A stretch of 64,000 nucleotides of DNA from positions 124,001 through 188,000 of the forward strand of contig NW_025941449.1 of the NCBI RefSeq assembly GCF_000764305.2, in the 5' to 3' direction. How positions within the stretch are numbered: position 1 is the first letter of the stretch; each line of letters opens with the position of its first letter. The translations under genes were made by a program, and so were the position numbers. Positions 24,801-38,385 of the stretch are shown piece by piece. The notes below the pieces were generated by a model. The model searched no databases. It was not told the origin of the DNA and was given only the letters and a program-made list of their open reading frames with translations. This stretch comes from Hyalella azteca. Lineage: Eukaryota > Arthropoda > Malacostraca > Amphipoda > Hyalellidae.

Positions 24801-27800
24801 CTCATTTCTTGGAATTACGCTATAAATTTTGATTTAACTTTAAAACCATATTATCAAGGAAAGACAATGCAAAAAATGTTACACAGAAAATAAAACTTTT
24901 TTGAGGCAATAATGCTTCACTTATAGATTTTCCGCATGAGGAAAATTGTTGGTGCGCGGGACAAAGCCTACTCACGATACTCGGTCACGACAACGAGGAC
25001 TCACGCTTCATTGTGCGCATCTGAGGATTCGTGAACGAAAGGGATCGAATATCACAATGAAATCCAACGAACCTTTCAACAAGACGAGAGTTCTTAAGCA
25101 CGCAAGCCTTGGACCTCCAACATTCATTAATCGTGCCAAGTTTTGATCTTGAATCGTCCCGGCGTGATTAATAATGTCTGGCTCTCTAACATGACCATTT
25201 CTTTTTATTTGATTACACGGGGCTGGCATGCTGGTGAATTACTCATGATAACTTTTCATTTTCTAAAGAAATTGTTTCATTTCCTAATATATGCGTGCTA
25301 CGGAAGTTCCTCTATAATTAAGAACACTTATTTACGTCAACTTTAACACTTAGAATTTATTCGAATAAATTGTGATAGTGTTTTACAAAATTAACAAATA
25401 GATTCGATAAGTAAAAAATAAAGTCCAGGAATGACAAATGTACAACCTGAAAGTTCATGGATCGACAATTTTTATTCGTGCTACAAATGCCACGTTTATT
25501 TAATTTTAGTTAAAAGGCATCCATTGAAAAAATCTCTTCAACACACTTGAGAGGCAATTTCATAATTCCCAGAAAACCACCCAAGACAATGAAGATAAAA
25601 ACGAACGTGTTTTTGTGTTTTTCTATAGGTTCGCTCTTGACGGAAATGAAGGCGGACACTGAGGCTATTTTAAAATAGAAGCCTTGAGAGCTTCAGCGCA
25701 ACGCCCAGCGAATGCACGCGGTTTTGGTTCTCGCGTGAGACGATAAGCTCGGTGGCTGCTGAAGAAGTGTCTAAAATGTTTCAAAATCTTTGACAAATCC
25801 ATTATCGAAACTAAGAAATAAACTTGTTGCAGAATGAAGGTTTAGCCAGAAACTTAAGGTCAAAGGTTTAAAATAAGCCTTCTGCTGATATAAGAAAACA
25901 ATGTTAAGTCAGTAAATATACGCGTGTGAGATAAATGCATATATTAACATTCCTTTTTTCGGTACTCCACAAAAAGTGAAAAACTTTGATTTGTTTGATT
26001 AATAATCAAATTACTGCGGAAAAGCCGCTTCTTGAAATATAACACCAGAGTAATTTCACAATCAAAGAATCGAAGTGACTTCTGAAATCTTCCAACTGAA
26101 AAATAATCCGATGTTGAAATGAGTGAACTAATAGGAGAAAATATCTCAGATAATATTCATTCAACATGCGTCCATGCATATCCTGAAGTTTTTACGCTTA
26201 AAAAAGGTTGTTGTTCCTCGAAATATAATACCTGCGTTAATTTTTGCTTAGGGACATGGAGACACTTTTTCACAGGCATCAAGAGAAAACAAATATTCAA
26301 TTACTTGTCAAATATAAATGAATAATATAATATAAATATAAATAGATATAAACGCCTCAATGAGCTGGGCGAAGTAAATGCGGTCGTCCTCGCAATAACC
26401 ATGATATTCCTAAGTAGAGTGTCATTATATTTTGCTACGCACAGCCAGATGAATTTTTCAAATTATTGTCTAGGGACTTTAAAGACTAACGAGATCCTCT
26501 CAGTAAGATGACTTATCTATGCTTTCTCAGCAGACGCACGACCGCATGGATCATGAGTCATGACAGCACTGAAATTTAAAGTGCAATCGCCTTAGATTTA
26601 TGAACACTCAGCAATTCATGGTGAATGGTGCATTCGGTTCACATATGATTACATTTGCATATCCTACTGAAATTTAACTAAAACTTGCGGACGAAAAAAA
26701 TGGATAAACTTTTTCTGACCAAACTGTAGGCATAGGTGCGAACTATTGGCTTGCTCTGAACTGACTTTGAAATAAACAGGCAGCCCGTGATCCAAGACAG
26801 CGGATGCGTTTCAACAAACGGATATCGCACTGAAATGTAATTTTTGACGATGATAGGGACATGGAATCTCTAGGACATGAAATTTCTGTTCTTTGACATC
26901 AACTCGGAAAACGAAGCTCATAATATCAAAGTTAAACTTCAAGCTTGTAAAGCAGAGGCCGAACAAAAAGCTCTTTGAAAAATCAAGTTGATCGACTAGA
27001 AAAGTATAAATTTCTTAGATCATGCATGCTTCCGCGGGATCAATTTTCTTCCTTCCTTACTTTCAAGAATCTTATTTGCATGACTTTGAACTTTTCTATC
27101 TTCATGATGGTTACAACACCTCATTCGAATTCCATTAATAAATATTCGACTTACCGAAATGAACATAAACCTTTGTTGTCTAACAATCCACCTGGAATAT
27201 ATGAATGTGAATAATGCGACCAACCAATTCATGCAGCTAAGCCAGGGTAGCGTTAGCAAGCATAGCATAGACGATGAGAATAAATAGAAAAGTCCATCAC
27301 AAACGCCGATCCCGCATTGTCTTGTAGCACAGATTTTATCGGTCGCATAAGTCAAACAATGAGAGCCTCATGCAGGGCCGTCTTTGTCTCGTGGCTTGTA
27401 GACGAATAATCTTTTTCAGACAAGTTGTGCATCATAACAAAGGCTTAATTTGGGGTCGACAAAAACGGGATAGAGAAATATGTTCTACTGTAATTGCTAA
27501 ATAAGTCTCATACTATAAATTTCGACATGCATAGTAATTTGCAATGTTGCTGAAAAAATTCCAGATTTTTTAAACCCAGCAATAGCAGCGATCTTAAGAC
27601 TCATTATATTTTACGATTTAGTTAAAATATCATGATAATCATGATTCATATTTCTAATATACAGTATCCATGGGAAGCATCCAGTATCCATATCAGTCTA
27701 GAATAGATTCTTCTGAGTGAGTCGATCCGTACAAGTACAGTGCAGTAGTACGTAGTAGTGTGGATCCAAGTTCCCTAATAGAGATTTTAAAGCTTAAAAA

Positions 27801-28031
27801 TTACAGGTATGACTTCTGTACACTAGATACCAAGTTATTTGCCAAGAGCAACAAGAAATAAGAGTCTGCTGGTCTCGCGGCCAAACGGCTTAGTTGCTCA
27901 TGAGCGAGAGGTGATACCAGCAACAAATTGCATCAAGGAAAGCCATCACCGCACCCGCAACAAAATTTGCTCGCCAATCACGGCGTCATATGAGCTGTCG
28001 TTCCCTGCAGTGGAACTGCGTGTGGTAAACT
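24801..28031. other. No gene recognised
   Basis: AT-rich. The longest ORF (minus strand, 27020-27355, 111 codons) matches nothing I know and lies within chance expectation. A short ATA-rich tract lies near 26310-26350. Confidence 0.5.
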
Positions 28032-28155
28032 TTCAACGCATGTTGCTCACGCACTCTTTTGGTCTATCACTATGATGCAACACATCATAGACGAATAATA
28101 TTCTCAATAAATTATTGAGTACTGAAAGTATGCAAAACGATGACTTTGATGTCTC
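28032..28155. repeat. Interspersed repeat, copy 1
   Basis: ttcaacgcatgttgctcac, cactcttttggt, atcact-tgatgcaacacatcat, aaattattgagtactgaa and ctttgatgtc all recur in the same order at 30639-30766 with about 80-85% similarity by eye. Dispersed repeat of unknown class. Confidence 0.8.
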
Positions 28156-30638
28156 AGTATAACTAGTTACGGTTTTCAAAAGAAACTTCGAATGAGTTGT
28201 CGCACGTTTGTTGCTGCTGTCCGTCTAACTTTGACGCAAAGCCTTGTGTTAATGAACTAATGAACAGAAATGTCTCTGGGAAAAGGCTACAGAAAAAAGT
28301 GATAGGACAAATAGGTCAGATTTATCTTATAACCTAGCGCATTGAATTGGATAGCACATTATTATTGCACAACACAAGGATATGCTAAATTCTCAAACTT
28401 TGCAGTTTCATAATCACAGAACTGCAGGGATTGCCTCTCATAATCTTCTAAGAAAAGAACGATACTCTGTTCAATTTTAAGACATGCTTGAGCGGATTAT
28501 TGGAATTTTTTAATTAAACATAATTAGGAGTGTCTAAACTTTTTTTAAAAATGTATAAATTATATTCACCTCGTTTATCACCATATACAATCGAAAAATT
28601 ATACCGCAGTTGACTGTAGATACATAGAAGCTCTCATTCATTAACAGTAGAAAAGATAATAATGAATGCTACTCATAACCCCTCTACGCGATTATCTTGC
28701 TGGCAAAGTTGATCTCGTTTAAGCGATGCAATTCTTGATTGAACCGAAAAATAATAAGGCAAAATATTCAATGCATGAAAGAAATTGGTGCAGCTACAAG
28801 CCTGCAAGCCGATGAAACAGAGTCAAGCCGTTCGTTTGAGCTTCGAAGTTACGCCCAACTTCGTTCCTGCAGGAGAACATTTTCCAATGATTTTTTCGTA
28901 TAATGTGTTACTTTTGAGCAACATTATAAAAAGTTTACGACGACGCATTGAATAAAAAATTGACGATCAGGACTTATACTGTCTTATCATGCCTATGCAG
29001 GTCATTTAACTCCAGTAATTAGGCAACTTTAGCAAAAAACACGTTCTCGTTCCTTTAGGTAAAAAGGCGTTACCCGCTAACGAAATAAATTGTGAGACTT
29101 CTTTTGAAATCATTCACCATAAATGATGAAGCTACATCCATTCATTCGCTGTCGGTTTTTTTTTTTTTTGCCATTGACGCGAGCACTTTTATTCTCAAGT
29201 TTAGCTTAAACATTGTTTCTCCAGATCATCAACATTATGAACATTCATAGGACCAACAAACCTGCAAATTGAAAAAAAACAAATCTGAAAGTTTTGTGTA
29301 ATATTTTGCTGATGCAGCACATAACTCAATCGAATCTGTGTGCAGCAAGTCCTTTACGTACAGCCATGAACCCTTAGCTCTTGCTTTCGTAATTGACACG
29401 TCGTGATAGACAAAGCCTACTGGCCTTTTTAATGTGTCATCATCAACGCAACGACATGAAAAACAATTTGCGCTGTCATTGATGATTTAATTCCTTCAAT
29501 TAGTGCGTGAGTTAACTCTTAACTCCTGAAGGTGTGAATATCATGACGCTTTGAGTACGTCATTTGATCATGATTTTGTCTTCATGGTTGCAGCGTTACC
29601 AGGCGTCTCAATATATCTCCATGCAGCTCGAGCAACTTCAAGATTTATAGCATGCAATTTTTCGCTTTGCGACGTCGCATTCCAGAGCGTAAATAAATCA
29701 AGTTTTCTTCACGCAAGATCCTGATCCGCATGAGACGCCCGGCGGCGCTTTTGAGCGCAAATATACCAGAATGAATACTATATCATGCGAGGATCATCGG
29801 TGCAAAAATATTAGTATCTAGAGAAATGATTGCGAAAATACAGAGCATAAATCAAACGCGCATCGTCGGCAGCTCAAAAAACGGTAAGCTATGAGGCCAT
29901 CGATAGCTCGCCAATGATTCTCAATAAGGAATGGCCTGGAACATCATGAGTTCAGACGACCAACAGCTGGCAACACCAACAAGATAAGGAACACAGCTCT
30001 CCGCGAGGGGAACTCGGTGGGGGGAAAAATTAGAGTGAGGGGTTCGCGTAGCCCTTATTCAGAATCATGGGCGAATCAGAGACGGCCGGCAATCATTCAT
30101 GGAGTGGCCATCGATGATCTAACCTTGATTTTGAGTCTGAGCTGGAACGAGGAACCTCTTAGAAAAATTTATCGCGAGATTGCAGAGGTTACGAGCGTCT
30201 GAGAATCATAATTTGCCTTATTTTGTGGAGGAGGAAACCAGGCTTCGAATACGACCAAGTTCCCCTACGCGAGCCTACCTCGTTCACTCACACAGATTGC
30301 ATGCCTTCAGTCGCTGCTTATCTAATTGAAGCTGAACATAAACACCGAGATTTACGAAGACAAAACAGCTCCGTGTGCCGCACTTAGCTACTAACTGCTG
30401 GTGATCTAACGAGAAAACTTCGCACTGGAAGTGATTACACTTGAGTGAAATCTACAAAAAACTACTGAAAGCTAATTTGGTTTCAGTAAGCCTAAGTACG
30501 ACCTATAGCCACTCTATGAAATACACACCAAAAGGGTACAGTATAAGTTCACTATATTGATTGATTTACTTGCGGTCTGCGTCTCGGTATCAATATTTGA
30601 ATGAATAAATTGCCATCATGTTGTGAATTGACATCGTT
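28156..30638. other. No gene recognised
   Basis: Non-coding in appearance. A poly-T run lies near 29157-29170. A 61-codon plus-strand ORF near 30017 lies in a slightly GC-richer patch but has no recognised product or flanking splice sites. Confidence 0.5.
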
Positions 30639-30766
30639 TTCAACGCATGTTGCTCACACACTCTTTTGGTCGATCACTGTGATGCAACACATCATGAAAT
30701 AATAAATTCTCAAAAAACTTTTGAGTACTGAATGTACTCTAAACTTGATGACCTTTGATGTCATCC
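30639..30766. repeat. Interspersed repeat, copy 2
   Basis: Diverged direct-orientation relative of 28032-28155, 2.6 kb away. Confidence 0.8.
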
Positions 30767-33031
30767 TCAACACAACAACCCTTCAAAGATCAGTCCGATG
30801 CTTAGTTCTGTCATCGATACAACCTACATGCATTCCATTTAAAAAAAATAAATCACGCAATGGCAACTTGTCCTAATGCACAAAATCTGTGAATAGCTAC
30901 AGCCTCTATAGAGAAGAAGAAGTGCTGAGCTAAAATATATCGCAGTCATCGGTCCATCAGATCATGTAATAAACCTAAGACTTTAGCCGGGGGAACAAAC
31001 ATGCGGACACATTAAGATAGATGCGGATCCTCTAGATATGAACTGCGTATCAGCAATTAAGTGACACCAGCACCGAGACTGCACTGTTGAAAATTAAATC
31101 AGAAATATCAGCATACAAATGAGGCCTACACGGCGCTCAAAATCCCTCATTTGCCGGCCAAGAATTTTTTAATACGATGATGAATCTTGAATATTATTTT
31201 TGGATGAGCATTGCGAATATTGCTTCAATTAAGCTGATCGAGAGACGTCAAGGAATATCAAGGAAGAAAATCGTCCGAATGCTGGCTCAAAAAACGTCGG
31301 AAATCTCGTCAAGAAAAGATCCGAAACCCCAAGCGTTTTAGGCAAATGAGTATTTTCAGCTGCGGCCGGCGCCTGGTATCTCAGATTGGATAAGTTTGCC
31401 AAAAGACGCTTGCGTTTCAATATCTAACGTAGAGCAACAGAATATTTGAATTACAGGCGCATCAGTGAAATGATCACATAAGAATTGCATGAAAACACTA
31501 AAGATCATCTAATATGTGTAGAATTCTAAGAAATTGAGAAACCCATTCATATGATTGTCTAACAATAATTCATTAACGATTTCCAAAGGATTATAGTCTT
31601 GATTCAAAAGCCAAGAAGAGCCTCAGGTTGCCAACAAACAACTCATCCATCAACGGCAATGGCAACAAACTTTTAGTCTTGGAACTTTGCAAGAAATCCC
31701 GAACATTAGAAACGCTTGATAAAGAAACATCAATTTATCTCGCTCTTGGATTGGAAGACGGTCAAAAAGCAAGTCGTTCTTCATAATCAGACTGAGTTTT
31801 TTAATTTTATTGGGGCGATGTTAAGACAGCTTGGTTGGCAATCTTTCTACAAGCATCGTCTGTGCTCTCTGGCGGCTAACACCAGCAATGTTGTTGCATT
31901 GTTAGCTCGCAGGGACTTCACAAAAACGGTTGCGTATCAAATTCGCTTCAGTTGAACGGATATGTTGCGTCATGCAAAAAGAACCGCAGAATATAGAAAT
32001 AAAAACGAGGCTACGTCATACATATCTTGCGCAAAACTTCTTTACAGCGCAATGTAATGTGCTTGCTATGAAAGAAAATATTTATGAAATAACTTAAACT
32101 GGATAAATTACTTTCATGATCACTGACTGTCACATTCATTGTTTAGCCACTTATTTTTCAGCTTAAAAATATTCATTAAGATGTACATGAGATGCGTATC
32201 AGTTATTCGCCCCTTCCGTACGATGTAGAGCAAGCTCATCTATAACTCAAACTTCAAATATTCGTTTGAAGTCAGGAGGAAATAAACTAAGCGACAATCA
32301 TCAACAATTCTAAAGTGCGATTAATGACGTTGGAATCCGACGGCCGCGGTTTAATCAAGAAAAGATAATAAATAATGCCGTAATGTTTGTCAAATTTTCA
32401 TACTGATATGCTGAAGTTTACATAATACATTTTCCAAATGCAGTTCAAGGGAAAAACAACTCCCAGCAGCCAACCCTGATCAGCGAGCCAAAGTCTGAGC
32501 GAAGAAAATCCTATGGCCTTACTTCACGCTGCACATATCAGTCGCTTTCATGGGCATTCCTACTAAATCCGTTCTAAAGAATGAACGGCCCATAACTTCG
32601 CGGGCAGAACATTTCGAAGAAAGGAGAGCTGGCGGCAAATAAAAAGGAATTTCTTAGTTTTCAGGTGCAAAGCTCCTGGATGCCTCGCGGTGAACTGAGC
32701 GCACGATCGCTAGCCCGTATACCAGATTAACCATTCACGTCCGTAAGTTCTTTTCCACGACAAAAAGTCGTAGACGGATTCGAATCTAATACTGGTGCAT
32801 TCACCGTACTCGGACAACACAGTAAAATTGTAATTGCCCCAAAAAAAGTAGACATAATTTTAAAAAAATGTTTCAGAGTTCCGAATTGCATTATATTATT
32901 ATTATTATTATTCTACGAAGCAGTTATCGTGACATCTGGTTCAAATTATCTTCGAAGGCACGTTACACTCAAGTTTAATAGCAAGCGAAAAAGAAATTGA
33001 AACGGGAAAGTATGAGAACCGATGAAAATGA
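30767..33031. other. No gene recognised
   Basis: AT-rich with short ORFs only. It includes a (tta)n microsatellite at 32890-32912. Confidence 0.5.
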
Positions 33032-35330
33032 CTAAGCATTTGATTCATAGGCTCTACGGAATAGTTCCGCCTTTAGACGTTGACCAGAAACCTGCATCGA
33101 AGGAGCCGAAGTTATGGAAGCCGGCAGACTGTTACTAGTTCTGGCGGCGGCGACTAGGAGCACTCAGTTACCGATAGTAAATAGACGTGTAGATTGAACG
33201 ATGAGGTCCACTGCTGTTAACGAACGCGGTCGTCTTCTAGAAATCAGATCCCACACGCGCTGCAGAAATTCCGTAAAATAAGAAGGAGCTTGACCGTGAA
33301 GACGTCGGAACGTCAGAACAGCGACCTTGAACTGCGTGCACTGTTGCATGCGCAGCCAGTGAAGATCGCCCGAAATCGGCGTCACGTGCTCGAATTTCTG
33401 CTTGTTGTACACAAGTAGCGCAGCAGCGTTAATTACGGATGGCAGTTTGTTAAATGCCGTGGCCCATTAATAAGTGCGGCGTTACTATAGTCCAATCTAA
33501 TCAGAACGAGCGCCACCCCAAGGGGCTCGAGGACCGGCCTCGAGATACAGCGGCTGACGCTACGTTTTCGTCATAGAACGCCAAAACAAGCGGTGGTGAC
33601 TTTGGCAATGTGGTTGTTCATAGAAAGTTCCGAGCCCAGGAGAATTCCCGGGTTGCGAACCGAAGCTGCAGGCATGACGAACTCGTTGCCCAAGCGAATA
33701 TGGTTAGCCAGAAGCTGATGCTGGCGCCGAACAGTTGCAAACCACATAAAGTCGCTTTTTGATGCATTGCGCTGGAGCCGGTTGTCGCGCATCCAATCAA
33801 AAACGGCGTTCATGCAGACAGAAATCCGGTCCTGCAATGCTGCAGCGTCAGCCAACGCACATTAACCATAAATTTGGGTGTCGCCGGCGAACATATGCAG
33901 ATTCAACTTTTGTGAATCAATTGTGAGCAACACGTCGACAGTATATATCAGGAAGAAGATCGGGCCGAAGACAGATGCCTGAGGTACGTCGCGTATAAGA
34001 AGAGTTCCCGCTTCGAACGCACTGGTAACTATCTATCTGCTGAGATAGGACTCGAACCACCGCAGCACTGTGCCACGCAGACCGAATGATACTTCAAGTC
34101 GTCACAAGAAAGTGGCGAGGTCGACCGCGTCAAACACAGCCGACAGGTTAAGTAAAGCCAGTGCAGCAACGTCACCGCGGTCTACAGCTCGCAGAATATC
34201 TAAAAGCATTTTCAGCACAGTGGTTTCCATCGAGGGGAGATGACAGTTTGCAGACTGGAGGCGAGGCATGAAACCGCTCTGCTGAAGAAGGTTATTCAGC
34301 TGTCAGACCACAACTTGTTCCACGAGTTTCGACTGGTTGGAGATGTGTCGAAATGATTTGGGATCAGAAGCGTCAAGGTCTGGTTTTTTTAATAGAGACA
34401 TAATGCAAGCTGATTTGAAGTTCTCTGTTAAAACTCCGTCAGTGAAGCAGATGCTGAAAAGTTCGGCCAGAAAAGGTGCTGGGGTTACGACATTCCACGT
34501 TAGGGTGAACGCCTGCAGCGGACCGCTGTCACACTGCTTGTTAGGCAGCGCACGCACTTGGAGCACGCAGTCAAACGGGCACGGCGCAATGTTGCCGACG
34601 GAGCATCGGTTGACGACGCTCGCACAGCAGAAATTGTGTTTTTCAAAAGCCGCAAGCAACATACGTCACCTGCATCATCTGTATGACCTCTTCCAATAAG
34701 TTTGTCCAGCGAACGCGAACGCCACAGCGCTCGAGGGTCGCTGCGTTGCGCGTCGACTCTGTAGCGCCAAAATGACTCTCATTTATAACGAAGAAGGTTG
34801 ACATAATTGCATCGCGAATCTCGCCAGGTGGAGGACACAGCAGCTGCAACAGCAGAATTGCCTATTGTCTATTCGCCCGGTAGACAGCCCACTGGATACG
34901 TCGAACCATGGGTCGAAGAGTCGTTGGGGTACCCGAACTGTGATTGAAGGAATGAAGTCATCGAGTGCACCGGTCAGCTCGGTATTTTAGATTTGCACAG
35001 GTCGTTGACTGATAGTGTCAACCATGAGTCTGGTCGACATAGTTGAGACGACTGCAGTTATTGACGAAAGACATTGTCGTCGAGACCGCGCCACGGACGA
35101 CAGGTAACGGTTTTGTACGCTGGCACCGGGCGCTCACATGACACCTTCCACTGCAGAAGTTGATGGTCGGATATTGCGATCTCGATGATGTGGACATCAG
35201 CATTTGAAGGTCAGCACGCGTGATGACAACGTCCAGCAGTCCGCCCATGTCGTGCGTCGGCAAGGTCTCGTGACGAACCGGGCCAAATGTGTACAACAGG
35301 TCATTCGGCTGAACGACCCAACACTAAATT
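33032..35330 (-). mobile_element. Decayed, 5'-truncated CR1/L2-like LINE (endonuclease C-terminus and reverse transcriptase)
   Basis: Pieces of one ORF2-like protein follow in the right order on the minus strand. Near 35320-35200 is an endonuclease C-terminus containing LPTHDMGGLLDVVITRADL. Near 34400-34300 is an RT N-terminal block around LLKKPDLDASDPKSFR. Near 34150-34115 is the RT catalytic-aspartate region NLSAVFDAVD. Near 33990-33961 is the VPQASVFGP block. The family's F/Y-A-D-D motif, at 33880-33891, reads FAGD here, and a TAA follows four codons after it. A C-terminal region follows near 33412-33290 (DLHWL, FKVAVLTFRRLHGQAP) and 33140-33034 (VAAARTSNSLP to the TAG at 33032-33034). Several stops and frameshifts separate these blocks, and the 5' part is missing. 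These elements insert by target-primed reverse transcription. This copy cannot encode a working enzyme. Assignment to CR1/L2 within the Jockey-type LINEs rests on motif style. Confidence 0.88.
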
Positions 35331-38159
35331 TCAGGGATCAACATTTCAAACTAAGTCAATCAGTTTTAAAATTCAATACACATGGTAGATACTAAACACA
35401 TAGAAGAAATTTTTTTATCAATCGTGAACTTGATCGTTCTCCCATAGGTGTGACGTTCGTTCTCTCTCGTAGGAACTAGAGGCACGCCCCCAACTTAAGT
35501 AAGTATCATTAGATTAAAAACACAATCGTTCATGTCGGACCAATAATTTTAGACGCCACACTGAGTGAGGTGGCTGTACCCTGAATGTGAACCAACTTCG
35601 GAAAGAGTTCCATCAAAACTTCTACCCTCAAATGAAGATTTGAACAACTCGATCCCTAACTTTGCACAGATATTTTCCTCTAATTGCGATCAATACGACG
35701 AAAAGCAAAAATTTATGAGTTAAAATAGATTGTGACATTGTGAAGTGAAATCTAGGAATAAATTATTCATTTATCTAAATAAGATCTCCTGAGAAAAAAG
35801 ACATCCACTCAGAAAGCATATATTCGGGCATATATAATATATGTGCACGAGTCATATTGAATAAATGGTGACACTTTCTTACCCACAGCAGAGACACGGA
35901 TAGGCCCTTTAGACCGCTGAAACTGGGTCAGGATGACCCAAAAGAGAGTAGAAAAATGCATCGCTTATTTTAATTTTAATTTAATTTAATTATTGGACGA
36001 AGTCTCACTCGTTTCTCCCACTGAATAATTTTTTTTTCTACGCATAAAAACAACTTTCCATCGACGTGAACATTCCGGCACAGAATCACATGCAGATTTA
36101 CAGGACAAAAAACGTCTCTCTCGAATCCGTCAAACTCGTTTACCATGGAAGGATGAAACTTATTTACGTGGACTTTATTGGCACTTCCACCTAAAATACG
36201 AGTGAGCCATAGAGCGTCGGGTCCAAGTACTGAAAGTTCAAAGTAGTGGGAAAACTTATACGTACTGTACGTTATGCTACGCCCGTGTCTATTCTGAACT
36301 GGTTTTCTACCTACAGAGAATAAAATCTAAAAATGCAGTATTTTGGAGGAATTGTTTTTTTCAGTGCGGTGTTTAGAAAAATCAAGTGTTGATAGATGAT
36401 AATATAATTCTATTACTATTTGTCTTTAATTATATTTTTTCATTTATGAAGCCCAGATCTTCAAGTGGGTGCAAATCTGTCAGATCTATTTGGTAGAAAC
36501 GTATATTTTTTTCACTCCAACAATAGCATGAAGTAATGCCTTAGTGATTTGTGGTTTAATTGGAAGAGATTAGAAGGTATAATTGTGCTGGCTCCTACTG
36601 ACATTTATAAGAGCTTCTTCGTTACTCACTGATATTATTACTTCATTTAAAGGGAACAAATCAATTTCATAGTATTTGTCATGGAAATTCTAACTAAACT
36701 GTACATGACTTAAATCAAAAGAAATTTTTCAACTAAACCAGAGGGGCACAACGGTTGGTTGATTGCGAGGTCAAAAACAATCGTGGAACTGAAATCATAA
36801 TCAACAACCATTTAAAAAATTGCTTATAATAATGCTTTTCTCGCATGCTTTCATATGCCCATATATATTATTTCCTGCATTAGACAAACCTCTCTTAATT
36901 ATTTCACCCGTGCAGTAATAGTTTATTCTGCTCATCCAAGAAATCATCTTCTCCCCACGTGTTGAGGTCGAGATCTCGCTCGAGTTTGAATGATTTACAT
37001 TGAGCTTATTGATCAGTGCTCGGGAACACATGGCCTCTGCATCGTATAATCGATTTTTGGAAGCTTTCATTTGACGAGCAAAGGAGGGATCGATAGATCG
37101 ATTTTTGCCTTTGACTGGAGGGAGGCCCTATCAACAGCGCGTGTTTACCCACGCTGGGCAGGCCGCAATTCTCGTCACCTCGTAGCCTGCATACCAACGC
37201 CTATTGCGTGGCCGTAGATAAGCCGGCCAAGATTTGCAAGAAGGCACGGAAACCTTGGAAGTTGTATGAATGACTTAGCGCACTGCGAGTAGCTTATACA
37301 ACCTTTTGGCACGCTCAGAACCCTAGGAAAAGTCGAAAATTAGAGGAGCTGTTTTTTATTTACGACACAATTTGATCAATGCATGCGTCTCATAAATTTT
37401 CTTAATCTGAATTAACATTTTTCCGAAAAAATTGAGTTTCAAGTGGACTGAAGTTTTTAAACAAAATTCAAAGTCTTTAAAAAAATTGCAGCGCTTCTCT
37501 AAGGAGACTGCGTATATGAATCGTTGTACGATTTATGTACCTCTGATCAGACTGATAATACTGTATTTAAACGTGTTTGAACGTTATCTTAATATAAAGA
37601 ATCAAATTTATTGAATATTTATACATAGATGCAGTATATAATTTTTAATATATGCGGTATAGTAATTACTGCATTTATTAAAGAATTATTCAAAACTGTT
37701 TCATATAACATTTAATTCGAACAATTGAACAATAAAGCTTATCCTTCTTCACTTCACCTGGAATAGAAGTCGTAATCTCATACACATTGTAAATAATCGT
37801 TCATAAAAGGTTACCATGCGATCGCATTTCCCGAGAAACTGAACTTCACTTCAATAACTTTTGTTGTTTTTGCCTAGCATAGAATAGATCGAAAGTTTTA
37901 AAATATATATAGAGAGAAATATATGATGAAATTCGCTACTCATTACAATAATTTTAAGCACCAGATCGTCAGGGCCTGTGTGGCATAGCTATAGCTATAG
38001 ATGGAATTTCGCTGAGATATTCAGTCGTGCAAACCAGCTGTGAATTAGTAAAGAAAATGAGGAGGACTTATAGAGAATGCCATATACATTATAAAGTCGA
38101 GAATTGATTTACATTTTCTCCTTGGCTTAAACGAGGGCTGCTTATAGATGATCCTTGAA
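35331..38159. other. No gene recognised
   Basis: AT-rich. Contains a ttaatttaatttaatt run near 35965-35990 and a GC-richer patch at 37080-37260 without a supported exon. Confidence 0.5.
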
Positions 38160-38385
38160 TTTTTTTAATTGCATGAATTTGATTTTGATTATCAAAAAAT
38201 CCAGAAAAATCAAGACTTGTATTTTTTAATCAAGAATTTTTATTAGCATCAATTGGAATTAGATTATTAAAAATTCAAGAAAAATCAAGACTTGGATTTT
38301 TTAAGCAATAATTTTTTCAAAAGCATCAAATAGAACTAGATTATCAAAAAATCAAGAAAATTCAAGACTTGAACTTTCCAGCGAT
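38160..38385. repeat. Degenerate 76-bp tandem repeat, 3 copies
   Basis: gattatcaaaaaatc-agaaa and tcaagacttg recur. Unit anchors fall at 38187, 38262 and 38339 (75 and 77 bp apart). Very AT-rich and diverged. Confidence 0.85.

Noticed and set aside
34337..34699. Plus-strand ORF of 120 codons
   Set aside because: Antisense shadow of the minus-strand LINE reverse-transcriptase region.
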